Source of the DNA: Balanoglossus misakiensis
Taxonomy: Eukaryota > Hemichordata
NCBI GenBank assembly: GCA_040954595.2
Contig: CM082597.2
Span: forward strand, 806,001 to 870,000
DNA length: 64,000 bases
Reading direction: 5' to 3'
Shown: positions 54,149-64,000 of the stretch, piece after piece
Numbering within the stretch: the stretch's first letter is position 1
How the letters are laid out: each line of letters starts with the position of its first letter
Notes under the pieces: generated by a model
What the model was told of the DNA's origin: nothing
Databases searched by the model: none
The model's input: only the letters and a program-made list of their open reading frames with translations
Position numbers and translations under genes: made by a program

Positions 54149-57100
54149 CCACGAATTTTCGAGTTGCCGAATTTCGAGATTTTCGGCCGATTTGAACATT
54201 TTTCATGGGTTAACCATCATGGTTTTTGTCGAAAAACCACGAATTTTCGAGTTGCCGAATTTCGAGATTTTCGGCCGATTTGAACATTTTTCATGGGTTA
54301 ACCATCATGGTTTTTGTCGAAAAACCACGAATTTTCGAGTTGCCGAATTTCGAGATTTTCGGCCGATTTGAACATTTTTCATGGGTTAACCATCATGGTT
54401 TTTGTCGAAAAACCACGAATTTTCGAGTTGCCGAATTTCGAGATTTTCGGCCGATTTGAACATTTTTCATGGGTTAACCATCATGGTTTTTGTCGAAAAA
54501 CCACGAATTTTCGAGTTGCCGAATTTCGAGATTTTCGGCCGATTTGAACATTTTTCATGGGTTAACCATCATGGTTTTTGTCGAAAAACCACGAATTTTC
54601 GAGTTGCCGAATTTCGAGATTTTCGGCCGATTTGAACATTTTTCATGGGTTAACCATCATGGTTTTTGTCGAAAAACCACGAATTTTCGAGTTGCCGAAT
54701 TTCGAGATTTTCGGCCGATTTGAACATTTTTCATGGGTTAACCATCATGGTTTTTGTCGAAAAACCACGAATTTTCGAGTTGCCGAATTTCGAGATTTTC
54801 GGCCGATTTGAACATTTTTCATGGGTTAACCATCATGGTTTTTGTCGAAAAACCACGAATTTTCGAGTTGCCGAATTTCGAGATTTTCGGCCGATTTGAA
54901 CATTTTTCATGGGTTAACCATCATGGTTTTTGTCGAAAAACCACGAATTTTCGAGTTGCCGAATTTCGAGATTTTCGGCCGATTTGAACATTTTTCATGG
55001 GTTAACCATCATGGTTTTTGTCGAAAAACCACGAATTTTCGAGTTGCCGAATTTCGAGATTTTCGGCCGATTTGAACATTTTTCATGGGTTAACCATCAT
55101 GGTTTTTGTCGAAAAACCACGAATTTTCGAGTTGCCGAATTTCGAGATTTTCGGCCGATTTGAACATTTTTCATGGGTTAACCATCATGGTTTTTGTCGA
55201 AAAACCACGAATTTTCGAGTTGCCGAATTTCGAGATTTTCGGCCGATTTGAACATTTTTCATGGGTTAACCATCATGGTTTTTGTCGAAAAACCACGAAT
55301 TTTCGAGTTGCCGAATTTCGAGATTTTCGGCCGATTTGAACATTTTTCATGGGTTAACCATCATGGTTTTTGTCGAAAAACCACGAATTTTCGAGTTGCC
55401 GAATTTCGAGATTTTCGGCCGATTTGAACATTTTTCATGGGTTAACCATCATGGTTTTTGTCGAAAAACCACGAATTTTCGAGTTGCCGAATTTCGAGAT
55501 TTTCGGCCGATTTGAACATTTTTCATGGGTTAACCATCATGGTTTTTGTCGAAAAACCACGAATTTTCGAGTTGCCGAATTTCGAGATTTTCGGCCGATT
55601 TGAACATTTTTCATGGGTTAACCATCATGGTTTTTGTCGAAAAACCACGAATTTTCGAGTTGCCGAATTTCGAGATTTTCGGCCGATTTGAACATTTTTC
55701 ATGGGTTAACCATCATGGTTTTTGTCGAAAAACCACGAATTTTCGAGTTGCCGAATTTCGAGATTTTCGGCCGATTTGAACATTTTTCATGGGTTAACCA
55801 TCATGGTTTTTGTCGAAAAACCACGAATTTTCGAGTTGCCGAATTTCGAGATTTTCGGCCGATTTGAACATTTTTCATGGGTTAACCATCATGGTTTTTG
55901 TCGAAAAACCGCGAATTTTCGAGTTGCCGAATTTCGAGATTTTCGGCCGATTTGAACATTTTTCATGGGTTAACCATCATGGTTTTTGTCGAAAAACCGC
56001 GAATTTTCGAGTTGCCGAATTTCGCGATTTTCGGCCGATTTGAACATTTTTCATGGGTTAACCATCATGGTTTTTGTCGAAAAACCACGAATTTTCGAGT
56101 TGCCGAATTTCGAGATTTTCGGCCGATTTGAACATTTTTCATGGGTTAACCATCATGGTTTTTGTCGAAAAACCACGAATTTTCGAGTTGCCGAATTTCG
56201 AGATTTTCGGCCGATTTGAACATTTTTCATGGGTTAACCATCATGGTTTTTGTCGAAAAACCACGAATTTTCGAGTTGCCGAATTTCGAGATTTTCGGCC
56301 GATTTGAACATTTTTCATGGGTTAACCATCATGGTTTTTGTCGAAAAACCACGAATTTTCGAGTTGCCGAATTTCGAGATTTTCGGCCGATTTGAACATT
56401 TTTCATGGGTTAACCATCATGGTTTTTGTCGAAAAACCGCGAATTTTCGAGTTGCCGAATTTCGAGATTTTCGGCCGATTTGAACATTTTTCATGGGTTA
56501 ACCATCATGGTTTTTGTCGAAAAACCGCGAATTTTCGAGTTGCCGAATTTCGCGATTTTCGGCCGATTTGAACATTTTTCATGGGTTAACCATCATGGTT
56601 TTTGTCGAAAAACCACGAATTTTCGAGTTGCCGAATTTCGAGATTTTCGGCCGATTTGAACATTTTTCATGGGTTAACCATCATGGTTTTTGTCGAAAAA
56701 CCACGAATTTTCGAGTTGCCGAATTTCGAGATTTTCGGCCGATTTGAACATTTTTCATGGGTTAACCATCATGGTTTTTGTCGAAAAACCACGAATTTTC
56801 GAGTTGCCGAATTTCGAGATTTTCGGCCGATTTGAACATTTTTCATGGGTTAACCATCATGGTTTTTGTCGAAAAACCACGAATTTTCGAGTTGCCGAAT
56901 TTCGAGATTTTCGGCCGATTTGAACATTTTTCATGGGTTAACCATCATGGTTTTTGTCGAAAAACCACGAATTTTCGAGTTGCCGAATTTCGAGATTTTC
57001 GGCCGATTTGAACATTTTTCATGGGTTAACCATCATGGTTTTTGTCGAAAAACCACGAATTTTCGAGTTGCCGAATTTCGAGATTTTCGGCCGATTTGAA

Positions 57101-57410
57101 CATTTTTCATGGGTTAACCATCATGGTTTTTGTCGAAAAACCACGAATTTTCGAGTTGCCGAATTTCGGGATTTTCGGCCGATTTGAACATTTTTCATGG
57201 GTTAACCATCATGGTTTTTGTCGAAAAACCACGAATTTTCGAGTTGCCGAATTTCGAGATTTTCGGCCGATTTGAACATTTTTCATGGGTTAACCATCAT
57301 GGTTTTTGTCGAAAAACCACGAATTTTCGAGTTGCCGAATTTCGCGATTTTCGGCCGATTTGAACATTTTTCATGGGTTAACCATCATGGTTTTTGTCGA
57401 AAAACCACGA
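54149..57410. repeat. Variant-specific satellite block (CCACGAA monomers)
   Basis: About 34 of the 38 monomers here read AAACCACGAA where the rest of the array reads AAACCGCGAA. Two pairs of standard monomers (near 55908/55996 and 56436/56524) interrupt it, exactly 528 bp (6 units) apart. The block lies at the right edge of the array, before two final units with a diverged GGCCGTTTTG segment. Confidence 0.93.
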
Positions 57411-57553
57411 ATTTTCGAGTTGCCGAATTTCGAGATTTTCGGCCGTTTTGAACATTTTTCATGGGTTAACCATCATGGTTTTTGTCGAAAAACCGCGAAT
57501 TTTCGAGTTGCCGAATTTCGCGATTTTCGGCCGTTTTGAACATTTTTCATAGG

Positions 57554-58267
57554 TTGTACATCAAAATTTTTCCAAAAAATCGCCAAGTCTCATCGGGTTT
57601 ATTAGTCACTTTTTTATTAAACAAAGAAAAAACACCTGAGAGATAATGTTCCCAGTGCAGAGTTTAAACTTAAACAACAACAAAAATACAGGATGAAGCT
57701 GCAGTTTCCAAAATATTACATAGTTGTCTTTTATATGCTTATGAAATAAATTAAACTGTACATACAGTAATAGTATTAATTAAAAAGTCAAGATTCTGAG
57801 TGTAATAAAATTGCATCTCCTCATCAACTAATAAATACATTTTCTTCCTTGTATAATTTTTTCTTTGTATCTACCGGTTTCTATGCGAAGTGCTAAAATC
57901 CCAAATCTGAACTAAGCATAAAGTGAACAGGTATTCGTCTCACCATGAAGTAAATCACTGTCTCTTGTCTGCTATTCTAGTCACCAAAAGGCGGTGTTGC
58001 TGCTGAACTAATAATGTAAAACTACGAAAATATATTGTCAATAGATGTATAAGCTTCTATAATTGTAAAACAGTGAAACACTGCTGTCAAAATGATTACT
58101 GTCAAAAGTATCCACACTTTTATGTAAAATGGAGGTAACTTTCATGTCACCATTGTCGCTAACTAGTCATATTTTCTGTCTAAATATCGCATGTTTCCAA
58201 TGCATATATGTAAATAAAAGTTGTACATTTTAGCAATACATGAACTTCAGTTCGGCAGGCACAGGGT
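57554..58267. other. Probable 3' UTR of the Ly6 gene
   Basis: This noncoding AT-rich stretch lies between the satellite and the stop codon of the minus-strand Ly6 gene. Minus-strand AATAAA (TTTATT on plus) is found at about 57598-57603, close to the satellite edge. No other feature was recognised. Confidence 0.4.
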
Positions 58268-60125
58268 TCAAACCTCAAAAGACCACAAATACACTGTAAA
58301 CGCAAACATCAAACAGTAAACGCTGTACTCAGTTTTGAGTCGACTACCACTGATATTGTTACAACCGTCGCTGTTACAAGAATAGTAACATAGTAGTGAA
58401 GCCCCTAAGTAATCCAAACAGTTACCATCCGGGCCGTAGTTTTCTTCACTGCAATAACGTTGCACATAGTTATAAGAAGACGAACCACGTCCTACGGTGA
58501 CTGAAAGACAAAAAACGCAAGTCTTAAGGTAGTATACGCATTTGTAAAGGTGTAGGCCTAAATAATGATTTTTATGAATATCTGTCACTTTCTGTTTTAA
58601 CCGGTTTGCCAAATGTGCAACGGCGTCGTTCGTAATATCTTCAGTTTCACTGTTATTCATTGTTAGAAGAGAAAAGTAAAATCATTAAAAACTCACATTC
58701 TTCGTAGGGTATCATAGTTTCTGTGACGCATCCTCTATGTCCTGACAAACATGGTGATGGTGAATTTTTAGTCAAGTCCGAGTAGCAGTCACCATCCTTG
58801 CGAGAATCACATTGGTAACACAAGTGTCTGTCTGTAAACAGGAAGATACAGAAATGTGTTTATATCGTTCGAGTTTTCCATCAAATCTGTATTGTCATTT
58901 TATAGGCGCGTGACAGACATGTGCTGAAGAACTTACCATTATCATCGGCATTGCAAAATGTCTCATCGCCACAAGTGCAGATGTAAGCGTGGTCACTGTT
59001 TCCAACTTTGATGTACCTACAGCTGTCTTCCCAATAATACTCGTCATTGCAATCGCAGCCACGATATATCCACAATTTTCCTGTAATTATGGAGAAAAAT
59101 ATATGGTGAAGCTTTGCCTGAGTGATATATGAACCTTCTAGAAAGGTTCTTGGTGTGAGTGATGATTAGACGACAGCAGACGACAACAGTAATTCTAACT
59201 TTGGGCAATTTTTCAGAATATCAACTCCGGTTTTTTGTTATGGACAGACAACTTTGGGAGATGTTCAGTTTTTCTAATTTCTCAAATCTGTGAAAAAGGC
59301 CAAGATGCACAGGATTTCAGTCAACTGAGTTGGGTATTTGTTTTCAAGAGAAAAGCAAATAAAACATAAAAATATAATGCAAGAAAACCATTAATGTATA
59401 TAGAAGGATTTAGTATGCAATCAACCTTTTAAACTTGTTCATTTTACTGCAACATTATTTTAATTGAATTCTCCCACTGCAGTTAACAATACAGAGACCG
59501 TCGTCTGGTGTTGCCTTGAAAGACACAAAGAACAAAATGGTTCCTAGGAGTTTAAAATGCTTTCGTCAGAAATGTGACCTTTTCGCTCGAGTGCTAAACA
59601 ACATGAGTAGCATGGGGACATGTCGTCTGGTTGGAATAAAGTAGAGATTGTTTGACGATATATAGAACACCGTGTGTCTCTAAACTTCTCAATTACTTTG
59701 TCAAATATATCACTGCGTGTGTGTTACAGATTTCCAGGTGTTATCATTGCTTGCAATCCATCAATTGCAAGGCCTAAATAGACAATGGTCGGACAATGTC
59801 ACCAAGTCAGCTGGAATCATTGAAATTTGGATAAATATTCTAAAGACTATTTGGTCATTTTGTATGCGATAAATGCCTCAGACACGCATACAGACAGACA
59901 GATAGACACACAGACAGGCAGAGACAGACAGAGAGAGTCAGACAGACAGATACTCGTACTCACCCATGTCTGAATAGCCATAAGTGACGCATTTGGAATT
60001 ACATCTTACAGTTCCCATTGCATACGGATCTGTTAAACAGTCTTTATGCGATCCCGGGGCTTCAGAGTTGTACTCACATGAAATACACGTTATAGGATCG
60101 GTGATGTTCTCTCGGCTTTGGCAAT
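58268..60125 (-). repeat. Ly6 two-domain module 3 (C-terminal)
   Basis: Four exons (162, 144, 135 and 233 bases including the anchor tail). They match module 2 exon for exon: the first exon has TCISCEY, the second WIYRGC...CTC...FCN, the third LCYQCDSR and the fourth YVQRYCSEE. The second exon has one extra cysteine (RGCDC). Confidence 0.85.
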
Positions 60126-63100
60126 CTGGTGTATCAAGACAAAACATCATATTGCATTGTAATGTTTGTTTTATCTCGCACAACCACGATACATATCATT
60201 GTATGTGGATAAATTAATTGTTATGATGTATTTAAAAACATGTAAGTTACCTTAACACAATGCTTGGACATTTTCCAGTAAATTGTTTGGTGAGCTCTGA
60301 TATAAGTGAGTGAGTGAGTGAGTGAGTGAGTGAGTGAGTGAGTGAGTGAGAAAGCTCACCATCTAGTCGGTGGGTACAACCATCTTCAGAACAAGAATGA
60401 AAACACTGCTGAGCCACGCCCAAATAATCGGAACAATAGAATCCAGGCGCTTGATAATCATCGCTACAGTATCGTCTGACGAAATTGAAGTTTTCGGAGT
60501 CACCGATTACTAAAGAAAACAAAAAAATAGACACACATTGAAGTCATAATGAGGCACAAGTGTACTGCTATTTTCCCAATCATATTTCAGTGACGTAAAT
60601 ATACAGTCCCTTGATGGTATAGAATAATGTCACAAAGGTATTGAAAGCACCACCTGAATTGCTTTGAAGGAAGCGATAAATTTCACCTACTAGCTTCCTG
60701 AGCTTCGTATGACGTCATCGTTTGGGTAACGCAACCCCTGGCCCCGGTCAGACACGGCAGTACTTCTAATGTGTGAACATACCTATCGGCACAATTTGCA
60801 TCGTGTCTAGAATCACACTGATAACATCGACTGTAATCTACAGAAAAAAAATCATATGAAGATTCCTCACAATTTGGGTAACCATCATAACAGTGTCAAC
60901 GTTCTTACAGTAATAGACAACAGACAACATCGCCTGGTGGGGGGGGGGGGACCTCAATTCTAAATGTGCTTGTAACTCTATCTTCTCAGATTTACCTGTG
61001 TCGTCAGCGTTACACAGGTCCTCATGATCACACGTACATATACGATATTTTCCACCAATGACCTGGCACAGGTTATTCCAATCATAGGTCAGCTGTCTGT
61101 CACATCCACGCACCACTTGCAGAGGGCCTGTTAGCAGAGAGAAACAATGTTTATTCTTATTAATTTTTATTAAAGTTCTAAGAATACATCAATGTGCTTT
61201 TCATAGACGACAATATGGGTAGATCTTAAATTGTGTGTTTTTCATACCTGTTTCTGTGTACCACGCTTTTGTGAAGCACTGAGAATAACATTCTGTGGTA
61301 GGAACTGACTGTGGATTGATCAGGCAATCAAGGTTTGAGTCGTCTGTTATGTCACCATCATAGTAGCATTCGGTACACTGTATGGTCTTGACGGTTATAC
61401 ACTCTGTGAGAGAGAGGGGAGAGAGAGGGGGGGGGAGAGGCAGAGAGAGAGAGAGAGGGAGACAGGGGGAGATAGTTAGATATTTAGTACTTGTACTCAA
61501 CACCAGTCATGTTGCAAGTACACTTTTGCTGGTTACACTCTATTGACACTGTGACCATTTGTGGTTTTGTTCCACTGTTTGCATTGTTCAAAACTGCGCT
61601 TCACGCTCTATTTATGACAACGACGGTGAATTACACGTCACCATGGATACGTCATTGTCACGATAACTGTCACAGAGAGAACAATGGAGACAATGTAAAA
61701 CGGCATGCAATAACTCTCAGTGGGTAGATACTGTGGCCGTTCCATAAAGATACAAAATAAGAAACGGGACTCGGTGGGAGTGCTGTGGCAATGTCCAACT
61801 ATAAACAACAATACAAGCATTTCATCCTGTCTGACAATAATCGTTATAATTGAGTGTAAGCACGCTATCTAGAAAGGTGATAAAGTACACAGCTGTATCA
61901 GAGTGGTTTGAACTGTAAATGTTATTGTACTTCGCACATCTTTGTTTCCAGATAACAAAATGTTAACTAAATTGTCTTTGGATGGGAAAGGATGCCTACA
62001 GTCAGTATGCCTTTAAGACATGTATGCTTTTGTCCGATTGATAATGATTTCATTCTTCCGAGAAGTACGAAGCGGGGTGCTTTTCTTGAAGTAGTTGGCA
62101 AAACTAATTTTCTTTTGACAAACTAGTTCGAAGCACTTTTCACAGTGGCACCGGAGATGCGGTCCAGCAAAACAAACAAACAAGAAACATGGCAAAGAAA
62201 TTTATACAATACCATCGTTCACATTGTTACAACCATTTGAAGTACAGGAGAGTTGACAATGAAGCGATGCATGATGGAAATCTGCAAACAAGCCTTCGGA
62301 ACCAAAATCTTCGTTACTGCAGTAACGCCGAACATAATCATACAAGTCTGACCCGGTGTAAGCTGAAATAAAAGTACAATGAACTTAGTAGAAACTTATG
62401 GCTATGGGTGGCTAGGGATAATCACTGATAAGAACAAATTATCTACAAAGAGTCAAATTTGGCGACTTACTGGATCCGTGGTGAGGATATGGTTCCATGG
62501 TGTCTGAAACACAGCCAGTGTGACCGGTCAGACAGGGGTATGGGCCGCTGTTACTCAGACCGGCGAGGCAATCACTGTCTTGTCTCGAATCACACTGGTA
62601 ACACGAACGGTAACCTGCAGAGAGACAAAACAGTGGAAGGCTTTGGTGAATTATTCTCTTCCAAGAAGATAAACAATATCGACTGAGCTAAAAAATAATC
62701 TGAACACTCGTAGCATTTTGGTATTAAATGAGCAACTTCTACAGCAAGTGAGAATGTTCCCCTTCCACTCACTGGCACTCAAAATGTATGCGAGAACTTC
62801 GGCATAAATGACTTCAAGCCCATGGATGTTATTTTCAACCAGATGCAGACGTGATAGTAATCAGAGCTGAAATGGATATTACAACTTTACCATGAATACA
62901 TGTATATGAAAGAGCTCACCTGTGTCATCGCTGTTGCATGTATTATTGCCGTCACATATACACACATAGCCGTCAATGACGGTGTTGAATTTGAAAAACT
63001 TGCAACCATCGGTCCAGTCGTAAGTGGCAGAGTCATTGCATCCTCGATAAACACGCAGTTTGTTGGCTGTGAACAAATAAAGATTTCAGGTTGCGGATTA

Positions 63101-63870
63101 ATTGCACTGTTTTTGATTCAAAACTATCCATGCATGCCGAATCTTTCTCCTTCTCATAACCGGCGACACATCACAAAGTCGACAGCATATTGCTATGCAT
63201 AGCAGGGAATTATGTCTAAACGTCTCATTCTGTACAAGTGACCTCACTTGGTAAAACACCATTAGCAACCACGATTGATCATTTCAACAGAGTCGTTGCC
63301 CTCGTGGCTTGCATTGCACAGTGACAATACTTAATTTCTACAGAGCCGTCTCGTAAATCGTCCCCAAACTAAATATCTAGTCATGCGTTAATCTGGAAAA
63401 ATAGCCATTGTACCTGGAGATATTACGCAGGCTCTTTTAACGTTAGGTAACCCGAATTTAGGCCAATTGGAGGTTTGAGACCAACAGGAAAATATCGTTG
63501 ATAAACGGAATATAATTCTATAAAAATACCTTAAAGTTGTGGCTTGGTGAGTTTTAGTAGCATGAGGTTTCCATCTTCAATTTTGGCATAAAGTTTGACA
63601 AAATCACTAATTCCCTTTTGAATATGCTGGAAACTTTAAGCTTACACAAAAATTGCAAACTGTTATAATACTGTAAAACTGCATTACTGTAAAAAAATAC
63701 AGCCTTACCTACACCATAGTAACCAGCTGCCGTTAAACAATAACCATGTTCACATTCTGTGATGGGCATCACCGCTGGATTGGTCAGACATGAGCGGTTC
63801 ACACTATATGATACAGCTTCGTCGTAAACACACGACACACAGGGAATTGCTGACACCTTGCAAAAGTGCA
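58268..63870 (-). CDS. Multi-domain Ly6/uPAR protein with GPI-anchor signal (5' partial)
   Basis: Twelve exons are seen, 5' to 3' on the minus strand: 63709-63870, 62920-63066, 62471-62614, 62213-62362, 61248-61403, 60996-61127, 60691-60837, 60360-60509, 59964-60125, 58937-59080, 58697-58831 and 58268-58500. All internal exons are multiples of three with phase-1 junctions and GT-AG borders. They encode about 619 residues in six Ly6/uPAR (three-finger) domains, each from two exons, with typical CYQCDS starts or CN ends. The last exon ends with GCNN, a short Ser/Gly-containing spacer and a hydrophobic tail (YCLMFAFTVYLW), which suggests GPI anchoring at the cell surface. The signal peptide exon is outside the window, and more domains may lie there. 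Domain four lacks one conserved cysteine. Ly6/uPAR proteins are extracellular and act in adhesion or receptor modulation; the ligand here is unknown. Confidence 0.82.
59890..59951. repeat. CAGA/GACA-rich simple repeat in a Ly6 intron
   Basis: An imperfect CAGA/GACA tract, interrupted by GATA and GAGA, lies just downstream (minus strand) of the donor of exon 59964-60125. Confidence 0.9.
60305..60350. repeat. AGTG tetranucleotide microsatellite in a Ly6 intron
   Basis: About 11.5 perfect AGTG units lie within ten bases of the splice donor of exon 60360-60509 on the minus strand. The Ser-Leu-Thr-His run seen in the open frame there is intronic. Confidence 0.96.
60360..61403 (-). repeat. Ly6 two-domain module 2 (middle)
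   Basis: Four exons of 156, 132, 147 and 150 bases, all phase 1 to phase 1. First domain: exons 61248-61403 and 60996-61127 (RGC, CTC, LCN at the end). Second domain: exons 60691-60837 (RCYQCDSR) and 60360-60509 (YCSDDY, SDYLG, GCTH). The donor after LDG joins the next module in frame. Confidence 0.87.
61405..61471 (-). promoter_or_regulatory. Very long polypyrimidine tract before a Ly6 splice acceptor
   Basis: On the minus strand, about 65 bases consisting almost only of C and T (GA/GGG-rich on plus) lie directly before the acceptor CTCACAG of exon 61248-61403. It is far longer than a usual polypyrimidine tract and is probably a simple repeat that now serves as one. Confidence 0.7.
62213..63870 (-). 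repeat. Ly6 two-domain module 1 (most N-terminal visible)
   Basis: Four exons of 162, 147, 144 and 150 bases. The fourth exon ends AACGATG before GTATTG, matching the CTAGATG|GTGAGC end of the equivalent exon in module 2; both are 150 bases. This makes modules 1 and 2 part of one transcript rather than two genes. The fourth exon has Phe instead of the conserved Cys (GLFADFHH against NCLDYLG in module 3). Confidence 0.75.
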
Positions 63871-64000
63871 CTACAACACAAAAAGGAGAATTTATCATAA
63901 AATGAAGGAAAGGTTTATTTTTGATGTGCGAAACTTGGAAATCAGCTCATCAGATTTGAAAGTACAATCATGTACTTGGTCATCACTTGTCCAAATTTGT
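63871..64000. other. Intron of the Ly6 gene at the window edge
   Basis: A TTGTAG acceptor lies directly before the first visible exon. No signal peptide exon or further Ly6 exon could be recognised before the window ends. Confidence 0.5.

Larger units (their letters stand above)
33042..57553. repeat. Satellite array, 88-bp monomer, about 279 copies
   Basis: The same 88-bp unit repeats head to tail for 24.5 kb with very high identity. Each unit contains GGGTTAACCATCATGG, a TCGAAAA...TTTTCGA inverted pair and TCGGCCGA. A monomer has eight CpG sites, or nine in units reading TTTCGCGATT instead of TTTCGAGATT. The overlapping 77-codon frames, one per unit, come from the 88-bp period (88 mod 3 = 1) and end in every third frame, so they are not genes. 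The array edges are sharp: an A/T-rich tract on the left, and diverged half units with GGCCGTTTTG on the right. An assembly gap interrupts it, so the true length may be greater. Unit variants recur at fixed multiples of 88 bp, showing higher-order duplication. Confidence 0.99.

Noticed and set aside
33114-57539. Over 250 overlapping 77-codon plus-strand open frames
   Set aside because: They are produced by the 88-bp monomer, each reading the same unit in three successive frames. They have no codon-use or conservation signal, and longer versions arise only at one-base indels or the N gap.
33042-57553. CRISPR-like array
   Set aside because: The units are contiguous near-identical 88-mers with no unique spacers, and the DNA is from an animal.
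61638-61820. Hydrophobic minus-strand frame as a signal-peptide exon for a separate second Ly6 gene
   Set aside because: The hydrophobic starts (MLVLLFIVG, MPFYIVSIVL) are signal-like, but no donor with the required phase 1 follows. The exon 62213-62362 joins 61248-61403 in frame, which makes a separate gene start unnecessary.

Overview
This window looks like nuclear DNA of a multicellular animal. Genes are split by GT-AG introns, polyadenylation signals are AATAAA/ATTAAA, noncoding DNA is abundant and AT-rich, and the gene families are metazoan: BTB-BACK proteins, Golgi carbohydrate sulfotransferases and Ly6/uPAR domains. A marine invertebrate, possibly a deuterostome, is my best guess; the sequence alone does not fix the species. 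No bacterial operons, rRNA, tRNA or CRISPR were seen.

Layout. (1) 1.9-16.2 kb, plus strand: a tandem cluster of three paralogous BTB-BACK genes. The first and third end in a CBM48/AMPK-beta-type glycogen-binding module that is split by introns at the same places. The middle one lacks that module and instead carries 25 copies of a 44-residue acidic repeat. (2) 16.2-29.2 kb: mostly non-coding DNA, with one small gene for a secreted peptide precursor (25.9-26.5 kb), probably with a TATA promoter and a noncoding first exon about 1.2 kb upstream, and a 736-bp inverted-repeat mobile element with a TAA target duplication. (3) 29.2-32.3 kb, minus strand: two single-exon, type II membrane carbohydrate sulfotransferases in tandem. 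(4) 33.0-57.6 kb: a 24.5-kb satellite of about 279 copies of an 88-bp monomer, with local higher-order structure, a duplicated segment about 14 kb apart, a 100-N assembly gap, and a variant-specific block at its right end. (5) 58.3-63.9 kb, minus strand: one multi-exon gene, cut off at its 5' side by the window edge. Twelve visible exons encode six Ly6/uPAR domains arranged as three repeats of a two-domain module, ending in a probable GPI-anchor signal.

Most notable is the BTB-BACK-CBM48 architecture. BTB-BACK proteins commonly act as CUL3 ubiquitin-ligase adaptors. Joined to a module that keeps the known glycogen-contact residues, such a protein could direct ubiquitylation to glycogen. This is an inference from domain content. 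The peptide precursor, the Ly6 exon modules and the structured satellite are further points of interest. The gene groups show no evident shared pathway; their proximity may be incidental.
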